This document shows positions 1 through 7,093 of a stretch of 41,205 nt of DNA, piece after piece; the first letter of the stretch is position 1; every line of letters begins with the position of its first letter. The position numbers and the translations under genes were made by a program. The notes below the pieces were generated by a model that did not search any database, had not been told where the DNA came from, and saw only the letters and a list, made by a program, of their open reading frames with translations. Source of the stretch: Cytobacillus firmus NBRC 15306 (GTDB lineage: Bacteria; Bacillota; Bacilli; Bacillales; Cytobacillaceae); contig NZ_BCUY01000031.1 in assembly GCF_001591465.1 (NCBI RefSeq), positions 1 to 41,205 on the forward strand. The letters are read 5' to 3'.

Positions 1-90
1 GTCTTTTCGAAGAAGACTAATGATTTAAACGTTGACGTTTTGTTCGTTCAGTTTTCAAAGATCGATCTGCCGCTCAGAAGCGACTTTATT
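1..90 (-). other. Leader (5' spacer) of a ribosomal RNA operon, 16S gene beyond the left edge
   Basis: Read on the minus strand, this stretch contains the CTTTGAAAACTGAAC-type string that typically lies just upstream of 16S rRNA (or in rRNA spacers) in Bacillus. It is preceded by two strong tandem promoters. No mature rRNA sequence is inside the window, so the rRNA gene itself is inferred to start to the left of position 1. Confidence 0.75.
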
Positions 91-119
91 AATATATCAT
101 TTCTCAATCGCTTCGTCAA
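91..119 (-). promoter_or_regulatory. rrn P2-type sigma-A promoter
   Basis: On the minus strand the -35 TTGACG (114-119) and the -10 TATATT (91-96) are separated by exactly 17 nt. It lies about 55 nt downstream of a second similar promoter and immediately before the rRNA leader, the usual tandem P1/P2 layout of Bacillus rRNA operons. Confidence 0.85.
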
Positions 120-173
120 CAACTTTTTTAAAAACTTTCAAATGCTGTTAGCGTCTCAAGCGACTGTTTTTCT

Positions 174-202
174 ATAATAACACCTGTTGCCCAGAAGGTC
201 AA
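174..202 (-). promoter_or_regulatory. rrn P1-type sigma-A promoter
   Basis: On the minus strand the -35 TTGACC (197-202) and the -10 TATTAT (174-179) are separated by 17 nt. It is the upstream member of a tandem pair reading off the left edge, between the ptsG terminator and the rRNA leader. Confidence 0.8.
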
Positions 203-245
203 CAAGTTATTCAAGAAAAATACAAAGATTTTTTTACCCTATCAA

Positions 246-286
246 ATAAAAAGAAACCAGCTGTTAGAACCGCAGCTAGTTTCTTC
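246..286 (-). terminator. Terminator of ptsG
   Basis: On the minus strand GAAACTAGCTG pairs with CAGCTGGTTTC across a 9-nt loop (arms 273-283 and 253-263, one mismatch), followed by TTTTTATTT. It starts just past the ptsG stop codon and insulates ptsG from the rrn promoters. Confidence 0.88.
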
Positions 287-297
287 TATATTATATA

Positions 298-2358
298 TTA
301 TTGTTTTGAGATAACGATGATATCTTTTTCTTTAAGGTCAACAGCGCCCGGCTTATTAATTTTAATTGCTTCACCCTGCTGAAGGTTTGTGAATACGATC
401 GGTGTAATAATAGAAGTGGCGTTTTGCCCGATATAATCAAGATCCACTTTCAACAACGGCTGCCCTGCTTTTACACGGTCATTCTCAGCAACTAACGCTT
501 CAAATCCCTGACCTTTCAGGTTTACTGTATCAATACCTACATGGATAAGGATTTCGCGGCCGGAATCTGAAAGAATGCCGATTGCATGCTTTGTCGGGAA
601 CATGTTAACGATTTTCCCGTCTACCGGTGATACAACTGTTCCTTCTGCGGGTACAATTGCAAAACCATCACCCATCATTTTCCCTGAGAATACAGCGTCA
701 GGTACTTCCGTTATCGGTTTAATTTCCCCTTTGATTGGTGAAATGAATAGATCTTCCTTGTGCTCAGTCTGAAGAGCTTCAGGATTTACTTCTTCAATTT
801 GCTGTTCAACTCCGCCTTCCGGAGCTTTTTCAACTACGCGCGGTCTTTTGCCGCTCATGATATCTTTCATTTGGCCTTTGATTGTTTCAGACCTTGGGCC
901 AAAGATAGCCTGAATGTTGTTTCCAACTTCCAGTACTCCAGACGCACCAAGTTTCTTCAAGCGTTCTTTGTCTACATTTTTAATATCGTTTACTGATACA
1001 CGAAGTCGAGTAATACAAGCATCAAGATGAGCGATGTTTTCTTGTCCACCCATAGCATCAAGAACTTCATATGGAAGATCTCCACCTTTGCCTGAAGAAG
1101 CTGATTCTTCATCTTCTACTTCTTCACGGCCCGGAGTCATTAAATTAAATTTGCGGATGGCAAATCTAAAGCCAAAGTAATAGATCACAGCAAATACCAA
1201 TCCAACCGGAATAACAATCCAGGCATTTGTCTGAGGGTTGATTAATCCGAATAGGATATAGTCAATCAAACCGCCTGAAAAAGTCATGCCGATTTTCACA
1301 TCCAAGAGATGCATGGTCATAAACGAAAGACCTGCAAACACAGCGTGTACAGCAAACAGGATCGGAGCTACAAACAGGAATGAGAATTCAAGCGGCTCTG
1401 TGATACCTGTTAAGAAAGAAGTTAATGCCGCAGACGCCATAAGACCTCCGACTACCACTTTCTTTTCAGGACGTGCTTCATGATAAATGGCTAATGCAGC
1501 TGCAGGAAGACCGAACATCATGAACGGGAATTTACCAGTCATAAATGTACCCGCAGTAAGGTTTTGTACATTGTCACTGATTTGCGCCATGAAAATCCGC
1601 TGGTCACCGCGGACTGTTTCACCTGCATTCGTTACATACTGTCCAAATTCATACCAGAACGGAGAGTAGAAAATATGATGCAGACCAAAAGGGATCAGCG
1701 ACCGTTCAATTAAGCCAAATATAAATGCTGATAAAGTCAGGTTCGCATGAACCATGTTTTGTGAGAAAGCATTTAATCCTTCCTGGATTGGCGGCCAAAT
1801 AACCAGCATCAGCAAACCAAGGACTACTGATGTTGCAGCCGTAATAATGGGAACGAAACGTTTCCCGGCAAAGAATCCTAAGTATGAAGGAAGTTCGATT
1901 TCATAGAATTTGTTGTATAATGCAGCAGCGATAATCCCAACTATAATACCGCCGAATACACCTGTCTGCAGAGTTGGAATTCCTAAGATACTCGCATAAT
2001 TAAGTCCATTTACATCCTCTGCCGTTATTCCGGCAGCCGTACCCATTGTCACGTTCATAATCAAATAACCGATAATGGCAGCAAGTGCAGCTACACCTTC
2101 ACCTCCTGCTAAACCAACAGCTACACCAACCGCAAATAGCACCGGCAAGTTAGCAAAGACGATATCCCCTGCTTTTTGCATAACCTGGGCAACGATCTCG
2201 ACCCCGCTGTTATCCAGGAACGGAGCCAGCTCAAGAAGCGCCGGATTCTGCAGAGCCGCACCAAGAGCAAGCAGGATCCCCGCTGCAGGCAGCAATGCTA
2301 CAGGAAGCATCAAGGCTTTCCCGACTTTTTGCAGGACGCCAAATACTTTTTTAAACAT
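298..2358 (-). CDS. ptsG: PTS glucose transporter subunit IICBA
   Basis: Takes up and phosphorylates glucose at the membrane, using phosphate passed from HPr. The 686-residue protein has the standard fused order C-B-A. The multi-span IIC channel (about 1-415) includes the GITEPLEF motif. IIB (about 430-515) has the phospho-cysteine in DACITRLRV near residue 447. IIA (about 545-686) has the active histidine in ILIHVGIDT near residue 605. The start ATG (2356-2358) follows TTTAGGGGGTTAAC, a good ribosome binding site. It is preceded by a GlcT-type RNA antiterminator and terminator, and by glcT itself, so it is probably induced by glucose through GlcT. Length and domains are complete. The exact sugar is inferred from the glcT linkage; N-acetylglucosamine permeases share this architecture. 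Confidence 0.93.
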   Translation of the reverse strand: MFKKVFGVLQKVGKALMLPVALLPAAGILLALGAALQNPALLELAPFLDNSGVEIVAQVMQKAGDIVFANLPVLFAVGVAVGLAGGEGVAALAAIIGYLIMNVTMGTAAGITAEDVNGLNYASILGIPTLQTGVFGGIIVGIIAAALYNKFYEIELPSYLGFFAGKRFVPIITAATSVVLGLLMLVIWPPIQEGLNAFSQNMVHANLTLSAFIFGLIERSLIPFGLHHIFYSPFWYEFGQYVTNAGETVRGDQRIFMAQISDNVQNLTAGTFMTGKFPFMMFGLPAAALAIYHEARPEKKVVVGGLMASAALTSFLTGITEPLEFSFLFVAPILFAVHAVFAGLSFMTMHLLDVKIGMTFSGGLIDYILFGLINPQTNAWIVIPVGLVFAVIYYFGFRFAIRKFNLMTPGREEVEDEESASSGKGGDLPYEVLDAMGGQENIAHLDACITRLRVSVNDIKNVDKERLKKLGASGVLEVGNNIQAIFGPRSETIKGQMKDIMSGKRPRVVEKAPEGGVEQQIEEVNPEALQTEHKEDLFISPIKGEIKPITEVPDAVFSGKMMGDGFAIVPAEGTVVSPVDGKIVNMFPTKHAIGILSDSGREILIHVGIDTVNLKGQGFEALVAENDRVKAGQPLLKVDLDYIGQNATSIITPIVFTNLQQGEAIKINKPGAVDLKEKDIIVISKQ

Positions 2359-2420
2359 ATGTTAACCCCCTAAAATTTTTACTCATTAAGCGTTTTCATT
2401 TAATAGCGGCAACCATTAAA

Positions 2421-2520
2421 AAAATAAAAAAGGCATGAGGAAAAAAGGATAGAATTCAGGTGCGCACAAGGGTATCATACCCTATTTACCTAAATTCAAT
2501 TACCTTTCTTCACTCATGCC
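2421..2520 (-). terminator. GlcT-controlled terminator in the ptsG leader
   Basis: On the minus strand GGCATGAG (2513-2520) pairs with CTCATGCC (2432-2439), which is followed by TTTTTTATTTTTTT. Two inner helices share the same axis: GAATTTAGGT (2488-2497) with ACCTGAATTC (2452-2461), and the GGGTAT/ATACCC hairpin (2470-2482). It is unusually long and built in three parts. Its 5' arm overlaps the antiterminator element, so the two folds exclude each other. Confidence 0.85.
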
Positions 2521-2545
2521 TGATCGAATCAGTAACACGTAAAGA
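2511..2545 (-). promoter_or_regulatory. Ribonucleic antiterminator (RAT) bound by GlcT
   Basis: The minus strand carries CGTGTTACTGATTCGATC followed by AGGCATGAGTG, which matches my memory of the B. subtilis ptsG RAT. The 3' part is the 5' arm of the terminator. Known for this family: dephosphorylated, active GlcT stabilises the RAT and lets RNA polymerase through into ptsG. Confidence 0.82.
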
Positions 2546-2574
2546 CTTGCCATTGCTGGACAAGATAATCGTAA

Positions 2575-3417
2575 TTAATTTATTTTCTTTTGAAGCCTTT
2601 GCAGATGCATAGTCAGATACACAGCTTCTGCATTATAGACTGGTTTTTTTAATGTTTGCTGCATTACTTTAATGAGCTTCCAAGAGAGATTGTAGCACAC
2701 CGGATATTCCTCTTTCAAGAGTGAAGTTATTTTTTCCGGTTCTTCTACGACCTCCCCTTTGTTAACCCTTTCAATTGTGAAGCGGATGTGGCGGACAAGC
2801 CTCATATAATCAATGCTGTCTTTATCAATCTTAATGTCAAGCTGTTCTTCAATCATGTTCACAAGATGGGTTACCAGTTGGGAATGCTGATTGACTTCGG
2901 TTAAATCGCGGTTCATAACAGCACTATGTACATGGAGGGCAATGAACCCGATCTCCCCTTCAGGCAAATAAATGCCGGTTCGCTGTCCTATAAGGTCCAC
3001 AACTTCGTGGGCAATTTCGTATTCAAATGGGTAGAGAGTTTTGGTTTCGATAAGAAAAGGATTTTTCATTTCCATCCCTTTTTTCAGGCGTGTTATCGCA
3101 AACATCAAGTGATCAGTTAACGCAACATGGATATGTTCATTAAGTATGGAATTCGCCCTTTGTTTAATCAATTCAATTGAGGAGATAATTGTTTCAAGCA
3201 ATTCATTATCCACAAAAGGCATCAGTTTAATATAATTCTCCTGCTCTTTTTCATTTTTAAGCACAAAGAGCTTTTCAACCAAAGCAGAATCAATTGGCTG
3301 GCCAGACTTCCGGCTGAAGCCAATCCCTTTGCCGATAAGAACGACTTCTCCAAATGACTTGTGGCTGCCAATGAGGACATTATTATTAAGCACTTTTTTA
3401 ACCTTATACTCACCCAT
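2575..3417 (-). CDS. glcT: Transcriptional antiterminator GlcT (BglG family)
   Basis: Binds the RAT in the ptsG leader and permits transcription when glucose is being transported. Layout: an N-terminal CAT RNA-binding domain (about residues 1-60, starting MGEYKVKKVLNNNVLIG), then two PTS regulation domains with the expected histidines (for example IHVALTDHL and IALHVHSAV in PRD1, LVRHIRFTIE and LTMHLQRL in PRD2). I chose ATG 3415-3417 because GGGGAGAAG lies just upstream; an ATG six codons earlier (3435) has no ribosome binding site. It has its own promoter and lies directly upstream of ptsG with no terminator between except the regulated one. Known for the family: PRD phosphorylation by the PTS switches activity. 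Confidence 0.92.
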   Translation of the reverse strand: MGEYKVKKVLNNNVLIGSHKSFGEVVLIGKGIGFSRKSGQPIDSALVEKLFVLKNEKEQENYIKLMPFVDNELLETIISSIELIKQRANSILNEHIHVALTDHLMFAITRLKKGMEMKNPFLIETKTLYPFEYEIAHEVVDLIGQRTGIYLPEGEIGFIALHVHSAVMNRDLTEVNQHSQLVTHLVNMIEEQLDIKIDKDSIDYMRLVRHIRFTIERVNKGEVVEEPEKITSLLKEEYPVCYNLSWKLIKVMQQTLKKPVYNAEAVYLTMHLQRLQKKIN

Positions 3418-3452
3418 TCTCTTCTCCCCGCCCATTAAACAAATGTACTCTC

Positions 3453-3481
3453 ATGGTATTAAAGCCTGTCCGGGAAGTCAA
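3453..3481 (-). promoter_or_regulatory. Sigma-A promoter of glcT
   Basis: Minus-strand -35 TTGACT (3476-3481) and -10 TACCAT (3453-3458) with a 17-nt spacer, about 35 nt upstream of the chosen glcT start. It sits between the pbuG terminator and glcT. Confidence 0.75.
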
Positions 3482-3496
3482 CGGATTGATTTGAAT

Positions 3497-3527
3497 AAAA
3501 AAAAGAGACCCGCATCCCAGCGGGCCC
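3497..3527 (-). terminator. Terminator of pbuG
   Basis: On the minus strand GGCCCGC pairs with GCGGGTC across a short loop and is followed by eight T residues in TCTTTTTTTTATT. It starts about 10 nt past the pbuG stop. Confidence 0.9.
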
Positions 3528-3538
3528 CACACATCCTA

Positions 3539-4867
3539 TTACTTCAGGAAAATGAAATACATAACAAATATGACAAACAGCACATACATGATTGGGTGGA
3601 TCTCTTTAATTCTTCCTTTTACAATCATGGTGATTGGATAGAAAATAAATCCGATTGCGATTCCTGTTGCGATACTGTAAGTTAATGGCATTGCAATAAT
3701 AGTAAGGAAGGCTGGAACTGCAATTTCAAACTTTGTCCAATCAATGTTGCCTAATGAAGCAACCATCAGTACACCGACAATGATCAGCGCCGGAGCAGTC
3801 ACTGCAGAAGTTATAACCTCTAATAGCGGGAAGAAGAATAATGATAACAGGAAGAATCCCGCTGTTACAATCGATGCAAATCCTGTTCTCGCACCTGCCG
3901 CAACCCCTGATGAAGACTCAATAAAGGAAGTTGTCGTTGATGTTCCGAATATCGCGCCAACTACTGTTGCTGTGGAGTCAGCCAGAAGTGCTTTACCTGC
4001 GCGAGGCAATTTATTTTCCTTCATTAAACCCGCCTGGTTGGCAACACCCACTAACGTTCCTGCTGTATCAAAGAAGTCGACGAACAGGAATGTCAGGACA
4101 ACGACCAGCATGCTGGTTGAGAAGAATGAAGGGTCGCTGTATGCCCCGAACGCCGCTCCGAACGTTGGAGCCACACTTGGCACGGAATCAACAACCTTTC
4201 CCGGAACATCAATTAAGCCGGCAATCATCCCAGCAACTGTGGTGATTACCATACCTATAAAAATTCCGCCCTTAATTCCTTTTGTCATCAGAATAACTGT
4301 TATCACAATGCCGAAAATGGCCAGTAGCACATTTCCATCAGTAAAATCCCCTAATCCAACAAGGACAGCATCATTGTTGACAATCAGCCCTGCACTTTGA
4401 GCACCGACAAATGTAATAAACAAACCGATTCCGGCACTGACCGCATACTTTAATTCAGCAGGAATGGAGTTAATAATTTTTTCACGCAGACCTGAAAGGG
4501 ATAAAAAGATAAAGATAATCCCTGAAATCAAAACCCCGCCTAATGCATGCTGCCAAGGGATTCCCATCGTTAAAACAACAGTATAAGCAAAAAATGCATT
4601 CAATCCCATACCCGGAGCAAGTGCAATCGGATATCTGGCCAGCACCCCCATCAATAGGGATCCAATTGCCGCAGCCACTGCTGTTGCCACAAATACTGCC
4701 CCATAGTCCATTCTCATGGCATCCGGCAAATCCGGTATATCCATTAACGATAAAGTAATCGGGTTAACGACTAAAATATAAGCCATTGCTAAAAACGTTG
4801 TGAGTCCGCCGATGAACTCACGGCGATAGTTAGTACCAAGTTCTTCAAACTGGAAGTACTTCTTCAT
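3539..4867 (-). CDS. pbuG: Guanine/hypoxanthine permease, NCS2/AzgA-like
   Basis: Membrane purine-base importer of 442 residues with about a dozen hydrophobic helices. The N-terminus (YRREFIGGLTTFLAMAYI) and the motifs APGMGLNAFFAY and GTSTTTSFIESSSGVAAG are hallmarks of the AzgA-like branch of NCS2 permeases. The start ATG (4865-4867) follows TAGGGGGAAAAGAA. It is expressed alone from its own promoter through a guanine-type riboswitch and a leader terminator, and ends with a strong terminator. Neighbouring guaA is under the same type of switch. Substrate assignment to guanine and hypoxanthine rests on family knowledge and riboswitch type. Confidence 0.92.
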   Translation of the reverse strand: MKKYFQFEELGTNYRREFIGGLTTFLAMAYILVVNPITLSLMDIPDLPDAMRMDYGAVFVATAVAAAIGSLLMGVLARYPIALAPGMGLNAFFAYTVVLTMGIPWQHALGGVLISGIIFIFLSLSGLREKIINSIPAELKYAVSAGIGLFITFVGAQSAGLIVNNDAVLVGLGDFTDGNVLLAIFGIVITVILMTKGIKGGIFIGMVITTVAGMIAGLIDVPGKVVDSVPSVAPTFGAAFGAYSDPSFFSTSMLVVVLTFLFVDFFDTAGTLVGVANQAGLMKENKLPRAGKALLADSTATVVGAIFGTSTTTSFIESSSGVAAGARTGFASIVTAGFFLLSLFFFPLLEVITSAVTAPALIIVGVLMVASLGNIDWTKFEIAVPAFLTIIAMPLTYSIATGIAIGFIFYPITMIVKGRIKEIHPIMYVLFVIFVMYFIFLK

Positions 4868-4903
4868 TTCTTTTCCCCCTATTGTCTATCCTTATTTTCA
4901 CAA

Positions 4904-4933
4904 TAAAAAAACTCCGGTATTGAGTACCGGAGC
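4904..4933 (-). terminator. Riboswitch-controlled terminator upstream of pbuG
   Basis: On the minus strand CTCCGGTA (4925-4932) pairs with TACCGGAG (4912-4919) and is followed by TTTTTTT. It is the expression platform of the upstream guanine aptamer, about 80 nt away. A TAGGGA/TCCCTA stem lies in between. I could not identify the antiterminator pairing with confidence. Confidence 0.9.
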
Positions 4934-5010
4934 ATTGACAACTGGCTCGTGCTTGCCATAGGGAAAAACAAAGAAGAATAAAGGCAAAAACATCCCTATT
5001 TGCACTTACC

Positions 5011-5075
5011 TCGTAGTCAAGCAATTTACGGCAGCTCGGTAGAAACTTTTGGGCCATATCCCCAATATTATACGA
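5011..5075 (-). ncRNA. Guanine-type purine riboswitch aptamer (pbuG)
   Basis: The minus strand shows the full three-way junction core: P1 strands TCGTA and TACGA, the TATAATATTGGGGATATGG segment, loop 3 CCGTAAA, and 3' core TTGACTACGA. The discriminating nucleotide after GA in GACTACG is C, the guanine/hypoxanthine type (adenine aptamers have U). Ligand binding should favour the downstream terminator and switch pbuG off. Confidence 0.95.
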
Positions 5076-5103
5076 CGTAAAACGACATATTTAATTCTTC
5101 TTT

Positions 5104-5132
5104 ATCATAGCACCTCAAAAAGTCCTAGTCAA
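5104..5132 (-). promoter_or_regulatory. Sigma-A promoter of pbuG
   Basis: Minus-strand -35 TTGACT (5127-5132) and -10 TATGAT (5104-5109), 17-nt spacer, about 30 nt before the riboswitch aptamer. Confidence 0.8.
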
Positions 5133-5135
5133 TAG

Positions 5136-5161
5136 AAAAAGCGAACATTTTCATGTTCGCT
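5136..5161 (-). terminator. Terminator of guaA
   Basis: GCGAACAT and ATGTTCGC form a perfect 8-bp stem with a 4-nt loop. T runs lie on both sides, so it could work in both directions; on the minus strand it follows guaA by about 20 nt. Confidence 0.9.
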
Positions 5162-5180
5162 TTTTATTAATGTTCGTATT

Positions 5181-6743
5181 TTATTCCCACTCAATCGTAG
5201 CAGGCGGCTTGCTCGTAATATCGTACACAACCCGGTTGACATGTGATACTTCATTCACGATTCTTGTTGAAATAATCTCCAGTACATCCCAAGGGATACG
5301 GGCCCAGTCAGATGTCATGCCATCAATTGAAGTAACGGCACGAATTCCAATAGTATAATCATATGTCCGGGCATCACCCATTACCCCCACACTGCGGATG
5401 TCGGGCAGAACAGTGAAATATTGCCAAATATCACGATCCAGACCTGCCTTTTTAATTTCCTCACGCAAAATGGCATCAGACTCGCGTACAATTTCCAGCT
5501 TGTCTTCTGAAATCTCCCCCAGAACGCGGATACCTAATCCTGGACCAGGGAATGGCTGTCTCCACACGATTTCATCTGGAATGCCAAGCTCAGTTCCCAA
5601 TGCACGCACCTCATCTTTAAACAGCGTGTTAAGCGGCTCAATAAGCTTAAATTGCATATCTTCAGGAAGCCCGCCTACATTGTGATGAGATTTAATCGTC
5701 TGGGCAGTAGCTGTTCCACTTTCAATAATATCGGTATAAAGTGTTCCTTGCGCAAGGAAATCAATGCCTTGAAGCTTAGCAGCTTCATCATCGAATACAT
5801 AGATGAATTCATTGCCGATGATTTTACGTTTTTGTTCAGGATCGCTCACACCTCTAAGCTTATTCATAAAGCGCTCCTGGGCATCCACTTTAATGACATT
5901 CATATTAAAGCCATCAGCAAATGTCTTCATGACGCCTTCTGCTTCATCTTTTCTCAGCAGGCCGTGATCGACGAAGATACAAGTCAGCTGGTCGCCGATT
6001 GCTTTATGAATAAGAACGGCAACAACAGATGAATCAACACCGCCGCTCAATGCGCAAAGAACTTTCTTATCTCCAACTTCCTGGCGGATCTTTTCCATTT
6101 CAATTTCAATGAAATTCTCCATTGACCAATCGCCAGTACAGCCGCAAACGCCGAACACAAAGTTTTTCAGCATATCATTTCCATGAACAGAGTGGCGCAC
6201 CTCAGGGTGGAATTGAACAGCGTATAAACCGCGCTCTTCATTGCTCATAGCCGCAATCGGGCATGACGGATTGGTTCCATCCACTGTAAAACCTGCCGGA
6301 GCCTCTACGACAAGATCGCCATGGCTCATCCAGACAGTCTGTTCTCGAGGAAGATCTGTAAACAATTTAGATTCATTTTCAATTTTCATAATTGCCTTCC
6401 CGTATTCACGGTGCTTGGCAGGCTCTACTTTTCCATCAAAATGCATGGTCATCAGCTGCATGCCATAGCAGATACCAAAAATCGGCAATCCCAGTTCAAA
6501 TATTTCTTCATCGCATCTGAAAGCATTTTCGCCATACACGCTGTTAGGTCCGCCAGAGAAAATAATTCCTTTCGGATTCATTTCCTTGATTTCTGCAGCT
6601 GTAATCGTATGCGGATGCAGCTCGCTGTACACACCAAACTCACGAATTCTGCGTGTGATTAACTGATTGTACTGGCTTCCAAAGTCCAGCACTACGATCA
6701 TTTCCTGATTTTGAAGTTCTGTTTTCCCCGTCACACTGTTCAC
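5181..6743 (-). CDS. guaA: GMP synthase (glutamine-hydrolysing)
   Basis: Converts XMP to GMP using ATP and glutamine, the last step of guanylate synthesis in the cytosol. N-terminal class I glutamine amidotransferase domain: GGPNSVY, nucleophile cysteine in [10 protein letters not shown], histidine in VQFHPEV. C-terminal ATP pyrophosphatase: PP-loop [13 protein letters not shown], then the dimerisation part ending KPPATIEWE. Length (about 517-520) is normal. Start is uncertain: the longest frame opens at GTG 6741-6743, but GTG 6732-6734, three codons in, has GGGGTG just upstream and gives an N-terminus ([18 protein letters not shown]) closer to the B. subtilis protein as I remember it. Transcribed alone from a riboswitch-controlled leader. 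Confidence 0.96.
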   Translation of the reverse strand: MNSVTGKTELQNQEMIVVLDFGSQYNQLITRRIREFGVYSELHPHTITAAEIKEMNPKGIIFSGGPNSVYGENAFRCDEEIFELGLPIFGICYGMQLMTMHFDGKVEPAKHREYGKAIMKIENESKLFTDLPREQTVWMSHGDLVVEAPAGFTVDGTNPSCPIAAMSNEERGLYAVQFHPEVRHSVHGNDMLKNFVFGVCGCTGDWSMENFIEIEMEKIRQEVGDKKVLCALSGGVDSSVVAVLIHKAIGDQLTCIFVDHGLLRKDEAEGVMKTFADGFNMNVIKVDAQERFMNKLRGVSDPEQKRKIIGNEFIYVFDDEAAKLQGIDFLAQGTLYTDIIESGTATAQTIKSHHNVGGLPEDMQFKLIEPLNTLFKDEVRALGTELGIPDEIVWRQPFPGPGLGIRVLGEISEDKLEIVRESDAILREEIKKAGLDRDIWQYFTVLPDIRSVGVMGDARTYDYTIGIRAVTSIDGMTSDWARIPWDVLEIISTRIVNEVSHVNRVVYDITSKPPATIEWE

Positions 6744-6851
6744 CCCATTAATTTTGTTATATTGCCTTTAGTCTTCTCTCCTGCAGATAAAATATCTAGT
6801 AAAAATATAATTTCTCAAGCATTTCATATATTTCAGCGGGAAGCTGGACAA

Positions 6852-6904
6852 TAAAAAAACCGGAACTCTTTCTCCACAAAAAAAGTGAAGGCAGAATTCC
6901 GGTT
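6852..6904 (-). terminator. Riboswitch-controlled terminator upstream of guaA, with antiterminator
   Basis: On the minus strand AACCGGAA (6897-6904) pairs with TTCCGGTT (6858-6865), with an inner CTTCAC/GTGGAG stem, and is followed by TTTTTTATT. The 5' part includes TTCTGCCTTCA (6886-6896), an exact 11-nt complement of TGAAGGCAGAA (6927-6937), which is the 3' strand of aptamer helix P1 plus its flank. This gives a clear antiterminator: without ligand the 11-bp helix forms and blocks the terminator. Confidence 0.92.
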
Positions 6905-6931
6905 TTCACGTATAGCAAAAAACTTCTTCTG

Positions 6932-7002
6932 CCTTCATAGTCAGATCATTTACGGCGATCCGGTAGAGACTTTCGAACCATATTATCGAGGATATATGAA
7001 GG
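6932..7002 (-). ncRNA. Guanine-type purine riboswitch aptamer (guaA)
   Basis: The minus strand shows P1 CCTTCATA/TATGAAGG, the TATCCTCGATAATATGG junction segment, loop 3 CCGTAAA, and 3' core CTGACTATGAA. The nucleotide after GA is C, so guanine or hypoxanthine rather than adenine. It controls guaA, giving end-product repression of GMP synthase at the RNA level. Confidence 0.95.
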
Positions 7003-7063
7003 TGCATGATTTAATTGTGTAAAACGGCAAAACCCGAACAATATGCCGCTGTCTTATTTGCCT

Positions 7064-7093
7064 ATTGTAACAACAGCCACAAATCCCGGTCAA
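7064..7093 (-). promoter_or_regulatory. Sigma-A promoter of guaA
   Basis: Minus-strand -35 TTGACC (7088-7093) and -10 TACAAT (7064-7069), 18-nt spacer. The -35 overlaps the stop codon of the upstream transglutaminase-like gene, so the guaA unit starts directly at the end of that operon. Confidence 0.78.

Noticed and set aside
3744-4400. Plus-strand open frame of 218 codons opposite pbuG
   Set aside because: Antisense of a conserved permease with low-complexity Pro/Thr/Ala composition and no ribosome binding site.
7021-7052. Weak CGGCA/TGCCG hairpin between the yebA-like gene and the guaA riboswitch
   Set aside because: The loop is long and there is no T run. It lies downstream of the guaA promoter and cannot be called a terminator with confidence.
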